Assembly (NCBI GenBank): GCA_034927815.1
Contig: JAYFPK010000033.1
Location: forward strand, 1 to 64,000
Reading direction: 5' to 3'
DNA: 64,000 bases
Source of the DNA: Limiplasma sp034927815
GTDB taxonomy: Bacteria > Bacillota > Clostridia > Christensenellales > Aristaeellaceae
The translations under genes and the position numbers were made by a program. This document shows positions 14,821 through 23,886 of the stretch, in pieces; positions within the stretch are counted from its first letter, which is position 1, and every line of letters begins with the position of its first letter. The notes under the pieces are model-generated. The model saw nothing but the letters and a program-made list of their open reading frames with translations, was not told the DNA's origin and searched no databases.

Positions 14821-17374
14821 GGGCCTGCACCTCCAGCAAAAAGTCAAACAGCGTCGGCTGCTCCATCTCCTGTTCCACGCCCTGAAGGTATCCCACCCCA
14901 TCCCGGAAGTAGTCCGGGTTGAGCTCCGTGCCGATGCCATAGCGGCCCATCTTCACAGCCATCATGGGCACGGTCATCAGCCCGGCGAAGGGGTCAAACA
15001 CTACATCCCCGGGGTTGGAGTACCGCCCGATGATCCGCTCCACGATGTCCAGCTGGAGCGGGCATACGTGCATGGCCTGGCGGCGCTGGCTCTGGGTGGT
15101 GTTGAGGGTGCGCATGCGGTTGATATCGTCCCATACCTCATCCGTCCAGCTTCCGGGAGCCACCACCATGAAGGTGGCGGGGAGCTTGCCGTCGGCATCC
15201 AGCTTTTTAGCCAGAGCCACATGCTCCGCATAGCTGTATACCGCAACCTGGCTATACTTACGGAAGGCGCTTTGCAGCCGGTCCACCGGAATCTTGGCCA
15301 GTTCCTCCTTGCTCACCAGACGGTCCCCGGAGCTGCGCCAGAATCCGTGAGCGTCAATCTGCCACTGGGCTCTGGTGTACTCCTCTTTACTGCGGCTCAC
15401 CGGCTCGTCCGCGTAGGCTTTGCTGGTGTCGCTGGGGAGTTTGCGGAACAGCAGGATATATTCCGGGCAGCCCACCCCCATCTTGGTGCCATCCTTGCAA
15501 CATTCACTCCATCCCAGGCGGTAGGTCTGGTTGTTCTCCCGCACCACATCCGTTACCACGGTGATCATCCCGAAATACTGGAACCCATGGCGCATGTAGT
15601 GATCGATACAAAGCGAGTGGAATGGCTCAATGGTAGGCATGCCGGTGCCCGTGGCGTTGCCGTATAGCACCCTATCCTTGACGTGGCAGGCAAACACGCG
15701 GCCCGGCTGAAGGATCCTCAGCAGGTTGGGGGTCAGGAAGTCCATCTGCTCGAAAAAACGGGCGGTGTCCTCGTTGTGTCCGAAGTCGTTATAGCTGGGC
15801 GTATACTCGTAATGATTGGAAAACGGGATCGAGGTGTGAATCAGTCCCACGCTATCCGCCTGCATGGCCATGGTTGCCTCGATGCAGTCGTTCATGACCG
15901 CCCGGTACCGTTTGCCTTTGACCTCCACTCTTTTCACTCCTATGCTCCGGCGCAGCTGCTCAAAGGCCTTGCCGCCGCCGATGCCGTATTTGCGGATGAT
16001 ATCCGTCATCTGGTCCGCCAGATAGTTGTGCTGCTCCCACTTTTCCATCAACTTGGCCAGAATTTCCGTTTCTGCTTCAGTGTAGATGATGTCGATCACC
16101 ACGGGTTCCGTCTGCATGAAGCGATAAATCCGGTGGATGGCCTGGATGAAGTCGTTAAACTCATAGTCGACGCCCACAAAAATAGCCCTGTGGCAATGGC
16201 GCTGGAAGTTGCAGCCGGAGCCGGAAATGCTTTTTTTGGTGGCCAGCAGCCGGATATGGCCGTCCGCGAAGTCCATCACCCGTTGCTCCCGCTCCTCCAG
16301 GTCCTGGGTGCCGTACACCTCCACGGCCTCCGGCAGCGCCCTTTTGATGGCCCGGCGCTCATCCTCCAGGTCATGCCAGAGGATGAAATGGTCCTCTGGG
16401 CTCTCCTGTACGATCTCCGCCATTTTTGCAATCCGGGCGCCCAGGCTGTCCTTTTTCTCCGCAGCCGCGGCTTGCAGCCCCAGAGCGGCGTCCCGCATCA
16501 GCTTCAGCTGACCGTCCCGGTCCGCGTCGAAGCCGTCCCGCCGCACCGCCACCTTGTGGGTGCGGATCTCCAAGGGCGGCAGGGCGTACCCTGCGTCATC
16601 ATAGCCCAGATCGGAAGGCTTGGTGATCAGGAAGGCCCAGGTGGACAGCCATAGCCAAAACTCCTGCTCCTTGTGTGGGTACAGGGTCAGGTTGTTTGCC
16701 TTCTTGGAATCCCGCTGGAAAAAGCGCGTCAGGGCCTGCCCGGTATCCATCACCCCCAGGTATCCGGCGTAGTGGATCAGCTCTTTGTAGCGGTTTGGGG
16801 ACGGGGTGGCGGTGCTCACCAGCTTGTAGGACACGTCCCGGAATTTGGGCAAGAAGGTCTGGTAGGTCTTGCTCCCGAAGGAGCGGAGCACGCTGGCCTC
16901 ATCCAGGCTCACCGCCGTGAAGAAGGAGGGCTCAATATCCCCGTCCCGTACCCGCTCATAGTTGGTCATAAGGATGTTGCCGTAGCCGCCGGCCGCATAC
17001 AGGCAGGCCCGTTCCCGAACCTCGGCCATGGTGCGCACATAGAAGGGCGGTTCATCCCAACCAAGCACCAGCTCCGCGTCCCGGATAAACTCCCGCCGCA
17101 CCCCCAAGGGGAGGACAATGAGGGCCATATGCGCCTCCCCAGGCTTGGCGGCGTCCTCCCGCTCCAGCACCAGGCGGCACCATTCCAACTGCTGTATGGT
17201 CTTGCCCAGGCCAAAATGCTCAAACAGCGCCCGGCAGCCGCCCCGAGCCGCCCATACCACCCCATCCCGCTGGTGGGGTTTCAGGGCCGGGTTGACCTCC
17301 GAGGGATCGACTTCAAACCCTGTGAGGGGGGCGGTCTGGATCTTGCTCTCCAAAAACTCTTGATACGTCATCAT
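14813..17374 (-). CDS. SNF2-like helicase / DNA methyltransferase fusion
   Basis: An 853-residue two-part protein. Residues 1-430 form a SF2/SNF2-type helicase: FGLGKT at 54-59 (motif I), LDEAS at 157-161 (motif II), STATPSPNR (III), QAIHRIYR at 411-418 (VI). Residues about 490-853 form an amino-methyltransferase: DPFAG at 794-798 is the SAM site, while the catalytic motif expected as D/S-P-P-Y reads SIPF at 515-518. Such fusions are known in phages, with unclear function in anti-restriction or DNA modification. Start after AGGAGGCAGCC. Confidence 0.85.
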   Translation of the reverse strand: MMTYQEFLESKIQTAPLTGFEVDPSEVNPALKPHQRDGVVWAARGGCRALFEHFGLGKTIQQLEWCRLVLEREDAAKPGEAHMALIVLPLGVRREFIRDAELVLGWDEPPFYVRTMAEVRERACLYAAGGYGNILMTNYERVRDGDIEPSFFTAVSLDEASVLRSFGSKTYQTFLPKFRDVSYKLVSTATPSPNRYKELIHYAGYLGVMDTGQALTRFFQRDSKKANNLTLYPHKEQEFWLWLSTWAFLITKPSDLGYDDAGYALPPLEIRTHKVAVRRDGFDADRDGQLKLMRDAALGLQAAAAEKKDSLGARIAKMAEIVQESPEDHFILWHDLEDERRAIKRALPEAVEVYGTQDLEEREQRVMDFADGHIRLLATKKSISGSGCNFQRHCHRAIFVGVDYEFNDFIQAIHRIYRFMQTEPVVIDIIYTEAETEILAKLMEKWEQHNYLADQMTDIIRKYGIGGGKAFEQLRRSIGVKRVEVKGKRYRAVMNDCIEATMAMQADSVGLIHTSIPFSNHYEYTPSYNDFGHNEDTARFFEQMDFLTPNLLRILQPGRVFACHVKDRVLYGNATGTGMPTIEPFHSLCIDHYMRHGFQYFGMITVVTDVVRENNQTYRLGWSECCKDGTKMGVGCPEYILLFRKLPSDTSKAYADEPVSRSKEEYTRAQWQIDAHGFWRSSGDRLVSKEELAKIPVDRLQSAFRKYSQVAVYSYAEHVALAKKLDADGKLPATFMVVAPGSWTDEVWDDINRMRTLNTTQSQRRQAMHVCPLQLDIVERIIGRYSNPGDVVFDPFAGLMTVPMMAVKMGRYGIGTELNPDYFRDGVGYLQGVEQEMEQPTLFDFLLEVQAHA

Positions 17375-17383
17375 GGCTGCCTC

Positions 17384-17869
17384 CTAAGATATCAGGGTGC
17401 TATACGGGCACTCGGGGCTGGGGCCCTCTGTGACCAGCAGCCGCTTGTACATCTTGCGCATCTCGCAGGCCCGCACCGCCTGGGTGTTGACGATACGCTC
17501 CCCCTCCTCGTCCACGGTGACGCAGGGACACTCATAATCGCAATAGTGGAGGGCATGGCCCATGAGGGTCTGCATGTCCCCATCGTCCACCACATGCAGC
17601 TCCGGGCACTCCGGCCTTGCGTGGGTCAGCCCTATGCGATATGTGGCAATGCGCCTTTCCAGCCCCAGGCGGTAGTCCTCGTCCTTGCAGGTTGCCATCA
17701 CCATCTCTCGGGCCGTGTCCAGCGCCTCCAGGGATTCCCTCAGCTGCTCATATATGCCCAGCTCCTGGAGCATGCCCTTGAGCTTTTTTAGCCCATCCTG
17801 TACAGCGCACCGCCCGGCCTGGAGGAGAGCTACCCCCATGGCTTCGGATTGGTTGATATAGTCTTTCAT
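17384..17869 (-). CDS. Hypothetical phage protein (DUF5651-like)
   Basis: A 161-residue protein beginning MKDYINQSEAMGVALLQAGR, helical throughout the first 70 residues. The second half contains HYCDYECPC and a C-terminal CEMRKMYKRLLVTEG. This resembles DUF5651-like proteins found beside the helicase in Clostridia phages. Its start overlaps the upstream helicase stop by 4 nt. No function can be assigned. Confidence 0.65.
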   Translation of the reverse strand: MKDYINQSEAMGVALLQAGRCAVQDGLKKLKGMLQELGIYEQLRESLEALDTAREMVMATCKDEDYRLGLERRIATYRIGLTHARPECPELHVVDDGDMQTLMGHALHYCDYECPCVTVDEEGERIVNTQAVRACEMRKMYKRLLVTEGPSPECPYSTLIS

Positions 17870-19527
17870 ATTGCATCGCCTCCCACATGAGGCACATAGC
17901 TGCCCGGCACCACATCATGAGGCACCCGCCACCCGTTCCCGGCGATTCGGTCAATCAACCCCTTGGCAACCTCAAAAGGCCAAGTACCCACATGCTGGAA
18001 GCCCTTGCCCTCCAAAAAGCGGATCTGCTTTGGAGTGGTCAGTCCTTCCGCCCGGCGGGCCGCCAGCCTGTCCAGGAGCTTTGCCGCCTTCCCGGCGTTG
18101 TCGATCTCGTCGGGCATGATGCCCAGCCGTTCCAGGCTTTCCTTCTGCTTATCGCTGGCGGGGGCCATTTCCCAGCCGAAGGTGGGCACATACCCGCTCA
18201 AGTCCTCGGCCTGGATGCTCATTTCAAACTGGAGCGGATCCACCAGCTTGCGCTTACGGTGGCGCATTTCCGCCAGTTTTTTGGCCAAGGCTTCTTCACG
18301 CTGAGAAACCACGTCGCTGGCCGCCTTTTCCTGGGCTTCCTCCAGGTCCATGGCGACGCCCGGCTCCGCCTCCAAGTTCAGGGTCATCTGCTGGGCTACT
18401 TCTTCATTTTCAGCGATCAGCGCCGCAGGGTGGCATAGTTCGTGCCGCTCCGTATTCCACAAAAAATCCAACAAAAGCAGGTGATCCTTGCCAGGGTGCA
18501 GGCGGGTACCACGTCCTACCATTTGGCAGTACAGGCTGCGGATCTGCGTGGGCCGGAGCACCACAATGCAATCAACGCTGGGGCAATCCCATCCCTCCGT
18601 GAGCAACATGGAGTTGCAAAGCACGTTGGTTTCCCCGCGGTCAAAGGCCTCCAACACCTGGGCCCTGTCCGTGCTGGTGCCGTTCACTTCGGCGGCCCGG
18701 AAGCCGCGGCGTTCCAGGATGGCCCGCATCTTCTGGCTGGTGGCGATGAGTGGCAGGAACACCACCGTTTTGCGGTCCATGCATACCTTGGTCATCTCAT
18801 CGGCAATCTGCTCCAGGTACGGGTCCAGGGCGCTCCCCAGGCTTCCCAGGGCGTAGTCTCCGGCGCTGACCTTCACCCCGCTGATGTCCAGCCGCAGGGG
18901 GATGGTCATGGCCTGAATGGGGCACAAAAACCCCTCCCGGATGGCCCGGGGCAGGGTATACTCATAGGCCAATGTTTCAAAAACCATGCCCAGGTTGCGC
19001 ATATCCCCCCGGTCCGGGGTGGCGGTTACGCCCAGCACCTTGGCATGGTCAAAGTAATCCAGAATCCGCTGGTAACTGCCCGCCAGTACATGGTGCGCCT
19101 CGTCCACCACGATGGTGGTAAAATGATCCTGGGTGAAGCGTTCCAATCTTTGCTCCCGCATGAGGCTTTGCACGCTGCCCACCACCACCCGGTACCAGCG
19201 TTCTTCCCCGTCCAGGCAGCTCTTTTCCGCCTTTTCGGTGGCACAGCGTAGGCCGGTGGCCTGATAGAGCTTGTCCGCGGCCTGGTCCAGCAGCTCGCCC
19301 CGGTGTGCCAGCACCAGCACGCGCTCCCCTTTGCTCACTAACGCTTCAATGATCTTTGAGAAAATGATGGTCTTACCCCCGCCGGTCACCAATACCAACA
19401 GAGTGTTTTTGACCCCGCTGTCCCATTGCTGGAGCACGGCTTCCTTGGCCTCTTCCTGATATGGCCGCAGGGTCATCAACGGGGGCGGCGGGGCCTTGGG
19501 GCTTTGTAAGAAATTGATCTGCGTCAT
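17866..19527 (-). CDS. Phage SF2 DEAD/DEAH-box helicase
   Basis: A 553-residue helicase with the restriction-enzyme ResIII-like fold: TGGGKT at 48-53, VVDEAH at 140-145, GVTATPDRGD (motif III), and QMVGRGTRLHPGK near residue 340 (motif VI). The C-terminal 150 residues carry a region repeated in phage helicases (ASDKQKESLERLGIMP, TPKQIRFLEGKGF), a small helical module. It should unwind DNA during phage replication or recombination. Start at 19527, 166 bp after the DUF669 gene; the gap holds a structured element. Confidence 0.88.
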   Translation of the reverse strand: MTQINFLQSPKAPPPPLMTLRPYQEEAKEAVLQQWDSGVKNTLLVLVTGGGKTIIFSKIIEALVSKGERVLVLAHRGELLDQAADKLYQATGLRCATEKAEKSCLDGEERWYRVVVGSVQSLMREQRLERFTQDHFTTIVVDEAHHVLAGSYQRILDYFDHAKVLGVTATPDRGDMRNLGMVFETLAYEYTLPRAIREGFLCPIQAMTIPLRLDISGVKVSAGDYALGSLGSALDPYLEQIADEMTKVCMDRKTVVFLPLIATSQKMRAILERRGFRAAEVNGTSTDRAQVLEAFDRGETNVLCNSMLLTEGWDCPSVDCIVVLRPTQIRSLYCQMVGRGTRLHPGKDHLLLLDFLWNTERHELCHPAALIAENEEVAQQMTLNLEAEPGVAMDLEEAQEKAASDVVSQREEALAKKLAEMRHRKRKLVDPLQFEMSIQAEDLSGYVPTFGWEMAPASDKQKESLERLGIMPDEIDNAGKAAKLLDRLAARRAEGLTTPKQIRFLEGKGFQHVGTWPFEVAKGLIDRIAGNGWRVPHDVVPGSYVPHVGGDAI

Positions 19528-19577
19528 AATCCGTTCCTTTCAACTTAGCCGATAATGCCTTGTTCCCGTCCGTTTGG

Positions 19578-19674
19578 CTTGGTAGCACGCCCGGTACGGG
19601 CAGGCAGGCAAAGGAGAGCTTGGTAGCAACTCGATCAGCTCCGCCTACGTTCGGCGTGCTGCTTTGCCTGCCTG
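19578..19674. other. Interlocked inverted repeats in an intergenic gap
   Basis: The 166-bp gap between the helicase and DUF669 genes has a perfect 13-bp inverted repeat, CAGGCAGGCAAAG (19601-19613) with CTTTGCCTGCCTG (19662-19674), and a second 8-bp pair AGCACGCC (19584-19591) with GGCGTGCT (19653-19660). The pairs are ordered A-B-A'-B', so in RNA they would form a pseudoknot. CTTGGTAGCA also occurs twice directly (19578, 19619). Could be a regulatory RNA or a protein-binding region. Confidence 0.45.
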
Positions 19675-19693
19675 TGTGGGACCGTTTATCAGC

Positions 19694-20188
19694 TTAGAAT
19701 TGGCCCTGGGTAAAGCCTGCTGTAGGCGCGGGCGCCGGGGCGGGTATCGTCATTTTAGCCGGGTCATACTCCAGGAATCTCTTGACTTCATTGCCTTTCA
19801 TGATTTCCCCGGTTTTGTTGCTGGTCCATTCCCGGATATCCACCAGACAGCGCCCCCGGCTGCCGGGCACACCGGGCCAGTTCATCTTCAAGGGCTCGCC
19901 ATGCTGGCGCTGGCCAATGGCGACGAAGAACTCACACAACATCCCTTCCGTGCGGCTGTGCAGGAAAAGGCGGTGGGTCAGTGTCGCGGTTTGAGCCCCA
20001 TCAGTGACCTCCAGGGTCAGGGTGGCCATGTTGCAGGGGGGCAGCTTCGCCGAGGGAGAAGGGTCATACCGGCCCCGCTCAAAGCTCTTCACGGTAAACC
20101 AATATTCCCCCTTGGGCAGCACCACAAAGGTACTGTCGTGCTCGATTACATCATCCCAACCAAGTTCCCGCTCCAGATTTTCAGCCAT
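19694..20188 (-). CDS. DUF669 family phage protein
   Basis: A 164-residue DUF669 protein. The family is found beside phage recombinases and is thought to act in single-strand DNA binding. Features are the acidic start MAENLERELGWDDVIE, the GEYWFTVKSFERGRY beta segment and a C-terminal Pro/Ala-rich flexible tail ending in GFTQGQF, typical of single-strand-binding-like tails. The start at 20188 is set by TAAGGAGG. It directly follows the Sak4-like gene, the standard order. Confidence 0.8.
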   Translation of the reverse strand: MAENLERELGWDDVIEHDSTFVVLPKGEYWFTVKSFERGRYDPSPSAKLPPCNMATLTLEVTDGAQTATLTHRLFLHSRTEGMLCEFFVAIGQRQHGEPLKMNWPGVPGSRGRCLVDIREWTSNKTGEIMKGNEVKRFLEYDPAKMTIPAPAPAPTAGFTQGQF

Positions 20189-20209
20189 GTGATTTGTCCT
20201 CCTTAGCAA

Positions 20210-21355
20210 TTAAAATGGGACCTTTTCCCGGTTTTCCATGACCATGGCCTGTACCTGGGGCCACGCGGCAACCAGCACCCCCGCCACAAAAGCCGGATCG
20301 TACTGGGAAATGGGGGTCGCGTTGGGGTAATAACCCTTGCTGGCTACCGCAAACATGATTTCCTGCTCCGTTACGCCGTCCTTGGACATCAGGTCCCGCA
20401 GCGCCTGGGGGATTCCGTCATCCTGTGGAGATGGGAAAGTTTTAGAGGTGGCATTGTGCTTGTTCACAATTTCGACCATGGCAACTGCATCATCCGGATG
20501 CAAACGCCCGCTTTGCACTTCTTTATCGAGATCGTTTTTCAGTGTTTCCACGCGCTCTGGTAACTTAACATCTGGTGACTTCTGTGCAGGCAAGGAAACG
20601 GGGGGCGGCGGGGCAATGGTATGGGCAAAAAGGTGCGCAATGGCCCCATAGTCCATGGGCAGCTCTTCCGGCAAGCTGTGGCGGTTCTTTGCGTCCCAGC
20701 TGGGGGTATGGGTGGTGTACATCACCCGCTGGCCGCCTTGGGCTTTGTTCTTGCCCTTGGTGGCTCCTTGACCGTCTACGTTGATCACCACGGTTTTGTA
20801 GTTCACAAACAGCAACAGATCGCTCCATTCCTTGAGCATATCCGCCACTTGGGCCCCGGTTTTTTTGGACAGCTTCAGCTCATACCGGTCATAGCTGCCC
20901 AGCTCGTCCGGTTGTTCAAACTTCCGCAGCTGGGCATGGGCGGTCACCACTACGGTAATTCCTCGCTCGATCAAATCGGAAAGCAGGTTCAGCAGCTTGC
21001 CGAACTCCTCATACACATACACATAGCCCTTGCCGTAGCCGAAGCTCTCAATGCCCTTTTGGTCATGCACGCTGCATACATGCTGTACGCACAGCCGCTC
21101 CGCCCAATCGGCGGTATCCAGCACAAAGGTGCGGCACAAGCTGGGGTCCCGGATCACGCTTTGTACGATCTCCAGCAACATGGTCCAGCTGGAGGGTACC
21201 GGCGTGCGGGCTACGTCCAGCTGATGGCTGCCTCCCTCCGTATCGCAAAAGAGAGGGTCCAGGAACCGCGCGGCTAAACTGGTTTTGCCTATGCCTTCCG
21301 GTCCGTAGATCACCACCTTCTGGGGTTTGAGGATCTTTCCACGGGTGATTTCCAA
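20210..21355 (-). CDS. Sak4-like recombinase ATPase (AAA_24)
   Basis: A 381-residue RecA-fold ATPase of the AAA_24 / Sak4 type. Walker A is GPEGIGKT at 18-25, followed by the characteristic FCDTEGGSHQLDV; a Walker B-like FVLDTADWAE lies near 100; ITVVVTAHAQLRKFE is the third motif. A flexible Pro-rich region and a C-terminal helical part follow (about 240-381). Sak4-like proteins anneal single-strand DNA with an SSB partner, here perhaps DUF669. It abuts the SbcC-like gene. Confidence 0.82.
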   Translation of the reverse strand: MEITRGKILKPQKVVIYGPEGIGKTSLAARFLDPLFCDTEGGSHQLDVARTPVPSSWTMLLEIVQSVIRDPSLCRTFVLDTADWAERLCVQHVCSVHDQKGIESFGYGKGYVYVYEEFGKLLNLLSDLIERGITVVVTAHAQLRKFEQPDELGSYDRYELKLSKKTGAQVADMLKEWSDLLLFVNYKTVVINVDGQGATKGKNKAQGGQRVMYTTHTPSWDAKNRHSLPEELPMDYGAIAHLFAHTIAPPPPVSLPAQKSPDVKLPERVETLKNDLDKEVQSGRLHPDDAVAMVEIVNKHNATSKTFPSPQDDGIPQALRDLMSKDGVTEQEIMFAVASKGYYPNATPISQYDPAFVAGVLVAAWPQVQAMVMENREKVPF

Positions 21356-22609
21356 TCAAAACACTCCTTCCTGAAACGCGGGGGCTTCGATTTCCGCGCC
21401 CTCCGCGTACCCGTCGCTGATGATGATGGAACACTCGCCGCCAGTGGAGACTCTGGTGGCAATGGCCTGCAATCCCTCAGCTTCCAGCCACTCCCCAAAC
21501 TCCCGCAGGGTCTCTCCGTCCATTTGCTCCAGCCTGTCCAGCAACACAAAGCCGCAGTTGGGGTTGAGCTTGCGCACAATGGCTGTTGCCACTCGGAGCT
21601 GGTCGCTGCCGCTGAGGCAATCCCATTTGCGCCCTTGATACAGCAACTCACCTTCCTGCACCGTCAGTTCCGGTAAGGGTAGGTCAGCTTTGGACAGCAG
21701 GGCGGTCTTTTGGTCCCTTACATCCATCAGCTTCCCGGTCAGCTCCTCATACTGCCTACGGTAATCCCGGGCGTCCTCCTCGGCTTTGTCCTTGTCCAGG
21801 TTGGCCCGCACCTTGCGGTTGAGCTCGTCGACCTCCTGGATGTTCCGTTCCAGCTCCTCCGTGCTCTCGTCCTGGATATCCAGCGCGGACTTCCGGGCGG
21901 TTTCCAAGTCGGCGGCATTGGCAGCGATTTTTGCCTGCACCTCGGCCAGCTGCTGGGCCAGTTTTCGGGCCTCTTCCTCCAGATATGCCAAGTTCTGGCG
22001 TTTACGCTGGTTCTCCCCGTTGCGGGCCAGGATATCCTGCTGCTGGCGGATCAGCTCCGATGCGCTCACCGGCTCCCGGGGAGCATCCGGATAATAGGGC
22101 TGCTCTTTGGCAAACTTCTCTTTTTGATCGGCGATCTGGCCGATGGTATGCCGCCGGTTGTACAGCTGGGTTTCCTGCCGTTCCAGAGCCGCCAGAGCGT
22201 CCCCCACGCCGATGATGCGCAGCAGGGTATCCGCCTTTTCCTTGGCGTTGGCCTGTAAAAACCTCGGCAAATCCAAGGCCAGTTGCTCCACCAGCCCGTT
22301 AAGCAGCTGCTGGCCGCTGCGCTGCCCGGCGGGATCCGTCACCTTCAGGTCGCTGTTTTTGCCCTTGCGTTCGATTACGATACCGTTATCCATTACGATG
22401 TGGATATGCGGGGGGATAACGCTGCCCTCCCGTTGGGGGGCGCTGGGACGATACCGGTCTCCCCCCAAACCCCAGGCAATGGCGTCCAAGACGCTGGTTT
22501 TCCCCTGGCCGTTCCTGCCGCCGATGATGGTCAGGCCGGATGCCGCGGGCATCATTTTCACGGCCTTCACCCGTTTTACGTTCTCTACCTCCAGTAGGTT
22601 GATTTTCAT
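21356..22609 (-). CDS. SbcC/RecF-like phage ATPase
   Basis: A 417-residue SMC-like ATPase. Walker A GRNGQGKT is at 31-38; two coiled-coil stretches run from about 155 to 320; the ABC signature-like CLSGSDQLRVA lies near 345 and VLLDRLEQMD (Walker B) near 370. This is a compact AAA_23 protein, likely acting with the Sak4-like protein in recombination or end processing. The start at 22609 follows GAAAGGGGC; the longer open frame upstream lacks homology. Its stop abuts the next gene. Confidence 0.82.
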   Translation of the reverse strand: MKINLLEVENVKRVKAVKMMPAASGLTIIGGRNGQGKTSVLDAIAWGLGGDRYRPSAPQREGSVIPPHIHIVMDNGIVIERKGKNSDLKVTDPAGQRSGQQLLNGLVEQLALDLPRFLQANAKEKADTLLRIIGVGDALAALERQETQLYNRRHTIGQIADQKEKFAKEQPYYPDAPREPVSASELIRQQQDILARNGENQRKRQNLAYLEEEARKLAQQLAEVQAKIAANAADLETARKSALDIQDESTEELERNIQEVDELNRKVRANLDKDKAEEDARDYRRQYEELTGKLMDVRDQKTALLSKADLPLPELTVQEGELLYQGRKWDCLSGSDQLRVATAIVRKLNPNCGFVLLDRLEQMDGETLREFGEWLEAEGLQAIATRVSTGGECSIIISDGYAEGAEIEAPAFQEGVF

Positions 22610-22659
22610 TGCTTTGCCCCTTTCCATGTGGTACAATGAGTTGAATCCTTTGATCTGCG

Positions 22660-22893
22660 TCAAGGTTCGGTGGTGAGTCCGCATGCCAGTGCGGGCTCGC
22701 TTTTTTGTGGGCACTCCACCCGGACAATCCGGTATCCCCGCCGTTTCCCGGAGTGGTTTTTCCTTTTGCCGCTGCAAGCCGTACTTACCTGATTGCTTCG
22801 GATTCCCAGCCGTTTGGCTAAAGCCGAGGGGCTTTCTTCCACGATCAGGGGCAGTTCGTAGGCATCCGCGGTAACGGCCATGTACAGGGTCAT
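22660..22893 (-). CDS. Small conserved phage protein with HTH-like segment
   Basis: A 77-residue protein of a type common in Firmicute phages, starting MTLYMAVTADAYELPLIVEE and continuing PSALAKRLGIRSNQVSTACSG, which looks like a helix-turn-helix, then a basic RKNHSGKRRGYRIVRV beta end. The start at 22893 is supported by GGAGG and overlaps the upstream gene by 4 nt. Probably a small DNA-binding regulator, unproven. Confidence 0.7.
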   Translation of the reverse strand: MTLYMAVTADAYELPLIVEESPSALAKRLGIRSNQVSTACSGKRKNHSGKRRGYRIVRVECPQKSEPALACGLTTEP

Positions 22894-23306
22894 TCCAGAT
22901 CCACCTCCAACCAATCCTCGGGCAGCTTGTCCACTGGGGGCCTGTCCTCCAGGTACTCCGCCCAGCACCAGCCATATTGGCCTACCCACTCCACGTAGGC
23001 CCAACCATCTTTAGTGTCGTGCACCGTCACCGCCTCGCCCCGCTCCAGCCGGTACACCCAGGGGGCGTGGAGGCTGGGGGCATCCCGGACGTTAAGCGGG
23101 TCGCTCTGGGTGCAAACGTACATGGTTTCGCCCTCTGCGGTGGCGGACACGATCCCCAAGTATAGGATCATCCCCAGGGCCAGCAGCGCCACCAGCATCA
23201 GGGCCACCAGGGGGGTGCGATCCGGCATCAGGTCACGGGTGCGGCGGCAGATGTCCTTTTGCTCGGCCGCCCGTTCCCGGAAGGTCCTCCAGTGTGCTAT
23301 CAGCAT
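22890..23306 (-). CDS. Membrane-anchored SH3-domain protein
   Basis: A 138-residue protein with a basic N-terminus, one membrane segment (about residues 33-54, PLVALMLVALLALGMILYLG) and a bacterial SH3 domain outside (DPLNVRDAPSLHAPWVYRLE, then GWAYVEWVGQYGWCWAEYL). Such domains bind cell wall. Within a phage early operon it may alter the host envelope or be a superinfection factor; inference only. It overlaps neighbours on both sides by 4-7 nt. Confidence 0.75.
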   Translation of the reverse strand: MLIAHWRTFRERAAEQKDICRRTRDLMPDRTPLVALMLVALLALGMILYLGIVSATAEGETMYVCTQSDPLNVRDAPSLHAPWVYRLERGEAVTVHDTKDGWAYVEWVGQYGWCWAEYLEDRPPVDKLPEDWLEVDLE

Positions 23307-23530
23307 GGCTTGTCCTCCTTGTCAAATAGCTCCCTGCACACATCCAGGCACACGGCTACTCCATGGGAGGTCATAGTAAGGAGCTCTCGCCAGTCATCCT
23401 CTGCTAATGCGTGGCTGGTCCGGTAATTCGCTTCCAGGATGGTTTCCACCAGTTGAGTTCGGGTAAGGGAGATTTGGTTTTGTTGGGATTCCTGGGTTTG
23501 AGACTTGTCCATCTGGTCCGCATCGTACAT
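23300..23530 (-). CDS. Hypothetical phage protein
   Basis: A 76-residue acidic protein of no recognised family. The start at 23530 follows AAAGGAGGAGACC; an alternative start seven residues in (MDKSQTQESQQ) also exists. The N-terminal 20 residues are polar and Gln-rich, and the rest is predicted helical (VETILEANYRTSHALAEDDW). It overlaps the SH3 gene by 7 nt. Confidence 0.6.
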   Translation of the reverse strand: MYDADQMDKSQTQESQQNQISLTRTQLVETILEANYRTSHALAEDDWRELLTMTSHGVAVCLDVCRELFDKEDKPC

Positions 23531-23567
23531 AGTGGGGTCTCCTCCTTTGTGGCCTTACGGCATCAGT

Positions 23568-23777
23568 TCATTCCTCCTGGGAAGGGGCCGACTGCTCCGG
23601 CTGGCTCATGTACTCCTCCAGCCATTCCGGCAGTATGCGCCACTCCCGGCCAATCCGCTTCCCCTTCAGCTCTCCCCGGCGGATCAGGAGCAGCACCGTG
23701 CGGGCGTTGGCCCGGCCGCCCAAATACGGGGCGGCCTCTTTGGGGGTCAGGAACTTGCGGGGGGTCATGAACGGCAC
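23568..23777 (-). CDS. Excisionase-like MerR/HTH_17 DNA-binding protein
   Basis: A 69-residue helix-turn-helix protein: FLTPKEAAPYLGGRANARTVLLLIRRGELKGKRIGREWRI in two parts (KEAAPYLG recognition start; RIGREWRILPEWLEEYM end) is the HTH_17 winged-helix pattern found in phage excisionases and small regulators. I choose the GTG at 23777 because AGGAGG lies 8 nt upstream; the ATG at 23768 is too distant. It is the first gene of the long leftward block after a plus-strand gene. Confidence 0.72.
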   Translation of the reverse strand: MPFMTPRKFLTPKEAAPYLGGRANARTVLLLIRRGELKGKRIGREWRILPEWLEEYMSQPEQSAPSQEE

Positions 23778-23836
23778 GGAGATCACCTCCTAGTTGATGG
23801 TATGCGGGGTGGGTTGTCCGGGTTGCTGGTGTTCGG

Positions 23837-23866
23837 TTGATGTTCGGAGCGTCGGGATGGTATCAT
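23837..23866 (+). promoter_or_regulatory. Candidate rightward promoter
   Basis: TTGATG (23837-23842), an 18-bp spacer and TATCAT (23861-23866) precede the plus-strand gene at 23887. The gap 23778-23886 has no gene; no good promoter is seen for the leftward block here. Confidence 0.45.
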
Positions 23867-23886
23867 TGGGCAAAGGGGTGTCATAT

